Shown: positions 1 through 4,893 of the stretch, piece after piece | How the letters are laid out: each line of letters begins with the position of its first letter | How positions within the stretch are numbered: position 1 is the stretch's first letter | Origin: Planctomycetales bacterium | Lineage (GTDB): Bacteria; Planctomycetota; Phycisphaerae; SM23-33 | DNA length: 7,698 nucleotides | Reading direction: 5' to 3' | Assembly (NCBI GenBank): GCA_030631125.1 | Contig: DAOVLS010000101.1 | Coordinates: forward strand, 1-7,698 | The notes under the pieces: model-generated | The model's database searches: none | The model's input: only the letters and a program-made list of their open reading frames with translations | Told to the model about the DNA's origin: nothing | Made by a program: the position numbers and the translations under genes

Positions 1-234
1 GAGGTTACAGCCCAGGCCGATAATCTTTATCTTGACACCTGCTGCTCGTATGCCGACCGGGACAAGGTCGCAGAGGCTGTGAAGGTGCTCGGTGCCGAGA
101 AGATAATGTTCGGCTCGGGCATGACCGAGAACAACCCCTTCGGCCAGAAGGCCGTCGTCCTGGACGCCGACATAACAACCGCTCAGAAGGAATTAGTCCT
201 CTACGGCAACGCCGTTAGGTTATTCGGGATATGA
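1..234 (+). CDS. Amidohydrolase-2 family protein, C-terminal fragment (5' end outside window)
   Basis: Frame 1 is open from the first base to a TGA at 232-234, giving 77 residues of a protein whose start lies upstream. The end matches the C-terminus of metal-dependent TIM-barrel hydrolases of the amidohydrolase-2 group (decarboxylases, lactonases): a strand reading NLYLDTCCS, then a helix, then GAEKIMFGSG, and a closing helix ending in YGNAVRLFGI, like the usual 'N..RLF.I' tail. In the better-known members the strand-8 motif is FGSD-x-P and its Asp is catalytic or binds metal. Here it reads FGSGMTENNP, so a Gly replaces that Asp. This could mark a divergent subfamily rather than a dead enzyme. 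The substrate cannot be read. It lies upstream of, and in the same direction as, the MttB-like gene, separated by a 127-nt gap that contains a structured repeat, so co-transcription is possible but not shown. Confidence 0.75.
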   Translation, partial: EVTAQADNLYLDTCCSYADRDKVAEAVKVLGAEKIMFGSGMTENNPFGQKAVVLDADITTAQKELVLYGNAVRLFGI

Positions 235-315
235 GTAGGGCGGGCCAACCGGCCCGCGGAATGCTTACGGGGCACAGTGTCAAAAGTTTCGCGGGCAAGT
301 TTGCCCGCCTTACTG
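233..315. repeat. Structured palindromic repeat, degenerate copy A
   Basis: Left arm 233-257, core 258-279, an extra 11 nt at 280-290, right arm 291-315. The 22-nt core is the same as that of copy B (1779-1800) at 21 of 22 positions. The arms pair with each other imperfectly, with about five mismatches over 25. Each arm also contains its own small hairpin: GCGGGCC/GGCCCGC around AACC on the left, and GCGGGCAA/TTGCCCGC around GT on the right. The element begins at the stop codon of the upstream gene. It looks like a REP- or MITE-type dispersed element. No coding capacity is seen. Confidence 0.7.
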
Positions 316-345
316 ACTGACTGTTCGGGATATAAAACCTCGGAC

Positions 346-353
346 AAAAGGAG
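346..353 (+). promoter_or_regulatory. Strong ribosome binding site for the MttB-like gene
   Basis: AAAAGGAG lies 8 nt before the ATG at 362, a near-ideal Shine-Dalgarno that fixes this start. An 8-bp palindrome, AGACGTCT (352-359), sits between it and the start codon; no role is assigned. A TATAAA at 331-336 could be a -10 box, but no convincing -35 is seen at the right distance. Confidence 0.75.
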
Positions 354-361
354 ACGTCTGC

Positions 362-1756
362 ATGAATTACGAATATACAGTCCTCCGTGAAGAAGAGATC
401 ATGCGGATTCACGAGACATCGCTTCGCGTTCTGAGCGATGTCGGGATGAAGGTTCTGGACGACAATCTGTGCGGGATACTTTCCCGGAAGGGCCTGTCCG
501 TTGACAGCGGAGATCAATTGGTTCGGTTTCCGCGCGAAATGGTGGCTGACGCGCTGGCGGCTGCGCCGGAATCATTCCCGCTATACGACCGCACGGGAAG
601 TGCGATTGAATTGAAGCCCGGCAACACGCTCCCGACGGTCTATTCAAACGCGATTAAGGTATGGGACTGGAACACCAAGCAGGTCCGCCCATCCACCATG
701 GATGACCTGACGGCGTGTGTCCGCCTGGCCGACGCCATCGACGAAATAGCCATTGCCTGTCCCGTGTGCCTGCCGGGCGACGTGCCCAAAGACGACCAGA
801 TGCTGCACGCCATGTGCATCCTGATGCAGAACTCGATCAAGCCCAACGAAATCGCCCCGCAGAGCCTCGCCGAAGCCGCCCTCTGGACGGCAGCGGCCGA
901 CATCGCCGAGCAGTCCCTGCCGGCAGAGAAGCGGTCGAGCCTGCTGATTCTGGTTTCGCCGACCAGTCCGCTCCAGGTTGATCCGAACACGTGCGAGGTG
1001 ATTCGACACGCAGCCAGGCACAATCACCCGATGCTCATCGGCCCCTGTCCCATGGCCGGTGCGACTTCGCCGGTAACAATGGCTGGGACGGCGGTTCAGA
1101 ACCATGCCGAGTTCCTGGGGATGCTGACGATTGTGCAGTTGCTCAGCGAGGGCATACCGGCGGTCTATGGCGGCTCGGCCGGGCCTATAGATATGAGGAG
1201 CGGGTTACTTTCATACGGTGCAGCCGAGCGAAACACGATGCTCTGCGCCAATATCGACATCGCCAATTATTTTCATCTGCCGCATTTCTCGTCGGCCGGT
1301 ACGGTCGATAGCGCATCGCCCGACATCCAGGCCGGTCAATCGAAGGCATTGGCCTGGCTGACACGCCTGATGAAGGGCGGCACGCTGGGCATATGGTTCG
1401 GCAGCCTGCTGACCGGAACCACTGTCGCGCCGGAGCAGATCGTATTGGACGCCGACTTGTTCCGGGCCGTCAAGTCGATGCTCAAAGGCATGGCTGTGGA
1501 CGACGAACGATTGGCTTACGAAGCCATAAAGCGCGTCGGCCCGGGCGGCAGTTTTCTTGCCGACGAACATACCCTCTCATGGATGCGGGATGAGTATTAC
1601 TATTCCGACCTGGTCAATCACGACGGTGAAAGCGGGCTGAGTATGCTGGACAGGGCGCACGAAAAGGTCGAGCAAATCCTCGCCGACTACCAGCCGACGG
1701 TCTCGGAAAAGGTCCGCGACGATCTTGAGAAATTCCTGAACGATCACGCGCAGTAG
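362..1756 (+). CDS. MttB/trimethylamine methyltransferase superfamily protein (non-pyrrolysine type)
   Basis: This 464-residue cytosolic protein has the length and landmarks of the MttB superfamily. Characterised members move a methyl group from trimethylamine (pyrrolysine enzymes) or from glycine betaine and similar quaternary amines (non-pyrrolysine enzymes) to a corrinoid protein. Landmarks: PCPMAGATSPVTMAG (228-242) followed by a helix with N247-H-A-E; a Gly-rich YGGSAGPIDM (269-278); SPDIQAGQSKA (319-329), like the family's D-x-QAG segment; and GPGGSFLADEHTLSWMRDE (393-411), the conserved 'GxGGxFL...HT' end. There is no internal TAG, so no pyrrolysine. The demethylated substrate is unknown. 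The usual partner, a small corrinoid-binding protein, is not in the window. The gene ends in tandem TAG TAG (1754-1759), and the first TAG is part of the inverted repeat that follows. The start is supported by a strong ribosome binding site. Confidence 0.88.
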   Translation: MNYEYTVLREEEIMRIHETSLRVLSDVGMKVLDDNLCGILSRKGLSVDSGDQLVRFPREMVADALAAAPESFPLYDRTGSAIELKPGNTLPTVYSNAIKVWDWNTKQVRPSTMDDLTACVRLADAIDEIAIACPVCLPGDVPKDDQMLHAMCILMQNSIKPNEIAPQSLAEAALWTAAADIAEQSLPAEKRSSLLILVSPTSPLQVDPNTCEVIRHAARHNHPMLIGPCPMAGATSPVTMAGTAVQNHAEFLGMLTIVQLLSEGIPAVYGGSAGPIDMRSGLLSYGAAERNTMLCANIDIANYFHLPHFSSAGTVDSASPDIQAGQSKALAWLTRLMKGGTLGIWFGSLLTGTTVAPEQIVLDADLFRAVKSMLKGMAVDDERLAYEAIKRVGPGGSFLADEHTLSWMRDEYYYSDLVNHDGESGLSMLDRAHEKVEQILADYQPTVSEKVRDDLEKFLNDHAQ

Positions 1757-1825
1757 TAGGGCGGGCCAACTGGCCCGCGGAATGCTTACCGGGCACAGTG
1801 GCGGGCCAGTTGGCCCGCCCTACTA
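1754..1825. repeat. Structured palindromic repeat, intact copy B, with 25-bp perfect inverted repeats
   Basis: The arm at 1754-1778 is the exact reverse complement of the arm at 1801-1825, around a 22-nt core (1779-1800). Each arm also folds on itself: GCGGGCCA-AC-TGGCCCGC on the left and GCGGGCCA-GT-TGGCCCGC on the right. The element fills the whole gap between two convergent genes. The TAG ending the plus-strand gene (1754-1756) and the TAG ending the minus-strand gene (1825-1823) are the mirror-image tips of the arms. It could act as a two-way transcription barrier or mRNA 3'-end stabiliser, as REP elements do, but neither side carries a T-run, so it is not a classic intrinsic terminator. 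Copy A at 233-315 shares the core and architecture, so this is a dispersed family, not a one-off hairpin. Confidence 0.85.
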
Positions 1826-2578
1826 GAGCCAACTCTTCAGCGTCGCGGCGTCCTTCAGAAATACTTCCGGTGAGTTATCTTTGACGAACTCCAGCATCAC
1901 GTAGTGCTCTCCGTCCAGTGCGGCGACTACCGGCAGGTAACGCTTCCAGTCGTCTTCGCCCTCGGCAAGGGTAAGGTGCTCTCCGGTGGTCTTGTCCCAA
2001 TAATAGGCGTGGACGTTGGTCAGCCGGGGCGCCACTGCCCGGAGACCTTCGAGGCAGAGGTCCGGTTCCCACTTGCTCGGCGGCTGCCAGTAGGTGCGGA
2101 TGTTGTCATTTGCCGCCTCTTCGAGCAGTTTGACGGTCGATTCGTTGGTGTCGGTCAATGTGTTCCCGTGGAACTCGTAGGAGACGGTAATGTCTTCGGT
2201 GGCGGCAATGTCGGCGATTCTTCGCGATTCGCTGGCGATGAGGCTGCGGTATTCGTCGTCGGCGTCGGCGGAGCCTTTGGCGCCGGCCCAGACGCGAATG
2301 GTCGGTGCGCCCAGTTCGACGGCAGAGGCCACGACGGCCTCGAACGGAACAGAATCTTCCTCATGACCGACCTTGTAATAAGAACCGTAGGCGGCGACAG
2401 TCAGACCGGCGTCAAGTGTCATCTTTCGTACTTCGTCGGCTCGCTTCGTCTCGCCGTGCGGGACGTGGATGTCCCCGCCCCATTCGATCCCGTCAAGACC
2501 GGCCTTGGCGACCAGGGCCACTATCTCTTTAGGCGAGAGTTTCCTGAATGTAATCGACACCAATCCTGATTTAATCAT
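1823..2578 (-). CDS. Sugar phosphate isomerase/epimerase-like protein (xylose isomerase-like TIM barrel)
   Basis: This complete 251-residue protein has the pattern of the AP-endonuclease-2/xylose-isomerase TIM-barrel superfamily. It opens with a strand MIKSGLVSITF and a helix leading to AGLDGIEWGGDIH (26-38), the typical 'aGldgiE' motif. Next come a strand with AAYGSYY (62-68), a helix ending in ELGAPTIRVWAG (88-99), the strand SYEFHGNT (133-140), NVHAYYW (188-194) and VMLEFVKDN (227-235). Likely metal ligands are E135, H190 and E230; the usual acidic ligand of the YWQPP segment (163-167) is not obvious. Members isomerise or epimerise free or phosphorylated sugars and inositols, or process related keto compounds; this substrate cannot be told. 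It is transcribed divergently from the dehydrogenase at 2741, which suggests shared control. AAAGGAG (2593-2587), 8 nt before the ATG, fixes the start. No signal peptide is seen. Confidence 0.85.
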   Translation of the reverse strand: MIKSGLVSITFRKLSPKEIVALVAKAGLDGIEWGGDIHVPHGETKRADEVRKMTLDAGLTVAAYGSYYKVGHEEDSVPFEAVVASAVELGAPTIRVWAGAKGSADADDEYRSLIASESRRIADIAATEDITVSYEFHGNTLTDTNESTVKLLEEAANDNIRTYWQPPSKWEPDLCLEGLRAVAPRLTNVHAYYWDKTTGEHLTLAEGEDDWKRYLPVVAALDGEHYVMLEFVKDNSPEVFLKDAATLKSWL

Positions 2579-2586
2579 TTTTTGTA

Positions 2587-2593
2587 CTCCTTT
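2587..2593 (-). promoter_or_regulatory. Ribosome binding site of the isomerase-like gene
   Basis: Read on the minus strand, AAAGGAG stands 8 nt before the ATG at 2578. This is a textbook Shine-Dalgarno and decides the start codon. Confidence 0.75.
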
Positions 2594-2594
2594 G

Positions 2595-2605
2595 TGAACG
2601 GTTCA
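2595..2605. promoter_or_regulatory. Perfect 11-bp palindrome in the divergent intergenic region, possible operator
   Basis: TGAAC-G-GTTCA is a perfect palindrome with a 1-nt centre, 2 nt beyond the ribosome binding site of the isomerase-like gene and inside its probable leader. It could bind a dimeric repressor or form a small leader structure. A site of this length can also occur by chance, and no second copy was seen near the dehydrogenase start. Confidence 0.25.
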
Positions 2606-2653
2606 ACGTCCCAAACGTCAGTTTTTCCAACGCCCCGTCCTGCGTGTGGCGCC

Positions 2654-2682
2654 TTGATGGGCATGAAAGGATGAAGTATAAC
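2654..2682 (+). promoter_or_regulatory. Candidate sigma-70-type promoter for the 2-hydroxyacid dehydrogenase gene
   Basis: TTGATG (2654-2659) and TATAAC (2677-2682) are separated by exactly 17 nt. They match the -35 consensus at four of six positions and the -10 consensus at five of six. Transcription would begin near 2690 and leave a leader of about 50 nt before the ATG at 2741. The site lies in the 162-bp region between divergent genes, where a promoter is expected. No convincing promoter pair was found for the opposite gene. Confidence 0.45.
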
Positions 2683-2740
2683 CTTCTTTGTCAGAGGCGG
2701 CTTAATAAAAAATCCGATCAATACCAATACAGGTGGAAAA

Positions 2741-3757
2741 ATGTCCAAGAAGAAGATTAAAGCTGGAATAAACACCATCCGCAGTCAGTGGGATTACGTC
2801 TATAGCGACGAGACGAAGGCGGGGCTTCACGAATATCTGGACTTCGATGAATCGCTGATTCCGGAAACGGGCGACCTGGACCAGATGAAAAGAAGCGTCG
2901 CGGGCGCGGAGGTAATTCTCAGCACGTGGGGCGCACTGCCTTTCACAGCGGAACTGCTGGAGGCCTGCGGCGACCTGAAGATCGTTTTATATGCTGCGGG
3001 CGCGACGAAGACGCTGATTACCGAAGCGTTTCGCAAAACCGGCGCGAAACTGTGCTCAGCCGTGCATTTGAACGCCGTACCGGTGGCGGAGTTCACGCTC
3101 GGCATTATCCTGGCAAGCCTCAAGGACGTGTTCGTCTATCACCAGAACTTCCTCAGTCAGGGTAAGGCCGCCTGGGTCCCGCCGAGACGCGACTACCCGG
3201 GCGGATACTTCCATACGAAGATTGGGCTTGTCGGCTTCGGTGAAATCTCCAAATATCTCATGAAACTCCTGAAGAACTTCGAGATGGTCGTCTATATCGC
3301 CTCCGGCTACGTTACGCCCGAAGAAGAGCAGTACTACGGCGTCCGAAAAGCGCCGCTGGACTTCATTATGTCCAATTGCGACGTCGTCTCGATTCACTCG
3401 GCCAACGTGCCTCGCAATCACAGCCTGATTAACAAAGACAACCTGAAATTGATGAAGAAAGGCGCCCGGCTGATTAACACCGCCCGCGGAGTTGTCGTCA
3501 ACACCGACGACCTGACCGAAAAACTCGCCGAAGGCGAGATTACCGCCTACCTGGACGTAACGGACCCCGAACCGCTGCCGGAAGGTCATCCGCTCTACTC
3601 GATGGGAAACTGCATCATCACGCCGCACGCATCGGGTTCGTGCGGACGGGAGGTTAATCGCATGGGCGAATTTTGCCTGCGCGAACTGCTAAACTGGACC
3701 GAAGGCAGACCCCTGGAAAACGAAATCCGGATAGACGACCAGTCCGAAAGGGCCTAG
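2741..3757 (+). CDS. D-isomer-specific 2-hydroxyacid dehydrogenase family protein
   Basis: This 338-residue cytosolic oxidoreductase interconverts a 2-hydroxyacid and a 2-ketoacid with a nicotinamide cofactor. The substrate is not readable. The N-terminal half of the substrate domain includes AEVILSTWGALPFTAELL (56-73) and VPVAEFTLGIILA (113-125), the family's 'aVAEfal..iLa' helix. The nucleotide-binding domain starts with KIGLVGFGEIS (160-170), a GxGxxS version of GxGxxG. The catalytic trio is visible: R249 in NTARGVVVNTDDL, E277 in DPEPL, and H296 in ITPHASG. The acidic residue that usually follows the second strand and selects NAD is missing (VVYIASGY, 183-190), so NADP use is possible. 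The ATG at 2741 has AGGTGG 4 nt upstream. A 69-nt gap separates it from the reductase gene, and no clear terminator lies between them. Confidence 0.88.
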   Translation: MSKKKIKAGINTIRSQWDYVYSDETKAGLHEYLDFDESLIPETGDLDQMKRSVAGAEVILSTWGALPFTAELLEACGDLKIVLYAAGATKTLITEAFRKTGAKLCSAVHLNAVPVAEFTLGIILASLKDVFVYHQNFLSQGKAAWVPPRRDYPGGYFHTKIGLVGFGEISKYLMKLLKNFEMVVYIASGYVTPEEEQYYGVRKAPLDFIMSNCDVVSIHSANVPRNHSLINKDNLKLMKKGARLINTARGVVVNTDDLTEKLAEGEITAYLDVTDPEPLPEGHPLYSMGNCIITPHASGSCGREVNRMGEFCLRELLNWTEGRPLENEIRIDDQSERA

Positions 3758-3826
3758 AAGTCTGTAATACCACCCCAATCAGAGAACCAGGTTTTCAACA
3801 GAGCAAATTAATTGGGAAGTAAAACA

Positions 3827-4810
3827 ATGTCCACCACAGCCCTGGCGTATCGTAACCACAAACCCGAGATCATGACCTACGCACGTTTGGGCAAGACCAA
3901 TATCATGGCTTCCAGAATTGGCTTAGGGGGCTATAGTAACGGGGAAAAAGGAGCGAACGTCCATCTGAATGCGAAAGCCGACCCACCCGCCTATCGAAAA
4001 ACCCTGCAATATCTGGTCGATAACGGCGTCAATCTGTTTGATACGGCGCCTGATTATGGTACGGAAGAAGATTTTGGCCTGGTCCTGGGAACAGAAGAAA
4101 ATCGCAACAAGGCGTTCATCATCACAAAGGTTTCTCAATTGGTCAAAGACCTGGAAACGGGTGAGCCATTTAGCAGGCAGGAAATGGAACAGGAGTTTAG
4201 AAACGGTCTCTCCGAAAGCCTTCGGAACCTGAGAACAGATTACGTGGACATGCTTCTCTTGCATCATCTCAATACGAAAGGGGATGATCCTTATCATAAT
4301 CTGGGATATGTTGGGCCGGATTTCGACTACTTCAAGATGGCCTACGATGTGATAAACGAGTTGAACCAGGAAGGACTCGTGAATTTCAAAGGGTTCACCT
4401 CACACTACCCGGATACAACAAGAGACGCGGTGGTATTGCCCGGGTATGCAACCGAAACAGATGTGGCCGTTGTGAAGTACACCATCACGAGGCACTTCTT
4501 CCAGGGTCAGGAACCGGAAATCTGGGAGAATGAGGCTTTCCCGGTGTTAACCCAACAGGATGTTGGCGTCATACAAATGAAGGCATTGCTTTCACCGCAC
4601 TCCACCATGAATGAGAAAGTGATGAAAGTTCGAAACGACGCCAGAGCATTCGCGAGAGTGAAACCTTTTCTCGATCAGGGGCATACGCCGCCACAGGCTA
4701 TGATTAAATGGGGCCTGAGTAAGAAAGCCATCCATACGTGTATCGTCGGTATGCCCAGGATTCATCTGGCAGAAGAAGATTTGGGACCGGCTCGTCCTTC
4801 AAGTGCATAA
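3827..4810 (+). CDS. Aldo/keto reductase
   Basis: This 327-residue (beta/alpha)8-barrel protein of the aldo/keto reductase superfamily reduces aldehydes or ketones, or oxidises sugars, with NADP(H). The N-terminal barrel signature is MTYARLGKTNIMASRIGLGG (16-35). The catalytic tetrad is visible: D72 and Y77 in FDTAPDYG, K101 in IITKVSQ, and H146 in DMLLLHH. The C-terminal cofactor-side region TCIVGMPRIHLAEEDL (304-319) is also typical. The tail stops shortly after it (GPARPSSA), slightly short for the family, with no Cys cluster. The start is uncertain: 3827 has only a weak GGGAAG upstream, the in-frame ATG at 3872 begins exactly at the family motif, and a TTG at 3812 is less likely. The gene is visibly less GC-rich than its neighbours, with more codons ending in A or T, which may reflect separate acquisition. 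It lies downstream of the dehydrogenase and may be co-transcribed with it. Confidence 0.88.
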   Translation: MSTTALAYRNHKPEIMTYARLGKTNIMASRIGLGGYSNGEKGANVHLNAKADPPAYRKTLQYLVDNGVNLFDTAPDYGTEEDFGLVLGTEENRNKAFIITKVSQLVKDLETGEPFSRQEMEQEFRNGLSESLRNLRTDYVDMLLLHHLNTKGDDPYHNLGYVGPDFDYFKMAYDVINELNQEGLVNFKGFTSHYPDTTRDAVVLPGYATETDVAVVKYTITRHFFQGQEPEIWENEAFPVLTQQDVGVIQMKALLSPHSTMNEKVMKVRNDARAFARVKPFLDQGHTPPQAMIKWGLSKKAIHTCIVGMPRIHLAEEDLGPARPSSA

Positions 4811-4828
4811 GTGTCCTCCGTTCTCTCG

Positions 4829-4860
4829 AACCGAATAAACCGTCCCGGTTTAATCCGGTT
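4829..4860. terminator. Imperfect hairpin in a convergent gap, possible two-way terminator
   Basis: TAAACCG (4836-4842) pairs with CGGTTTA (4846-4852) around TCC. After one mismatch and a bulge the stem continues with AACCG (4829-4833) against CGGTT (4856-4860). It sits between the 3' ends of the reductase and the secreted-protein gene. There is no long T-run, so intrinsic termination is uncertain. The right side is part of a tandem 10-bp repeat, CCGGTTTAAT (4845-4854 and 4855-4864). Confidence 0.35.
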
Positions 4861-4893
4861 TAATCAGGCATTGTCCATTTACCTCTTGATTCG

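Noticed and set aside
644..1105. Minus-strand open frames opposite the MttB-like gene
   Set aside because: Arg/Gly/His-rich antisense shadows of a strongly recognised gene in high-GC DNA.
1754..1759. Tandem TAG TAG at the end of an MttB-family gene as possible pyrrolysine codons
   Set aside because: Pyrrolysine in MttB is internal. Here the TAGs come after a complete family C-terminus, and the sequence beyond is the repeat element, which does not continue the protein.
1756..1823. Repeat copy B as a classic Rho-independent terminator
   Set aside because: The stem is strong, but no T-run follows on either strand. The second copy with a conserved core fits a dispersed repeat better.
1904..2569. 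Long plus-strand open frame opposite the isomerase-like gene
   Set aside because: It is a shadow of a well-supported minus-strand gene: Gly/Val-rich, with no recognisable motifs and no ribosome binding site of its own.
4845..4864. Tandem CCGGTTTAAT repeat as the start of a CRISPR or longer repeat array
   Set aside because: There are only two adjacent 10-bp units with no spacers and no further copies; it is more simply part of the convergent-gap hairpin.
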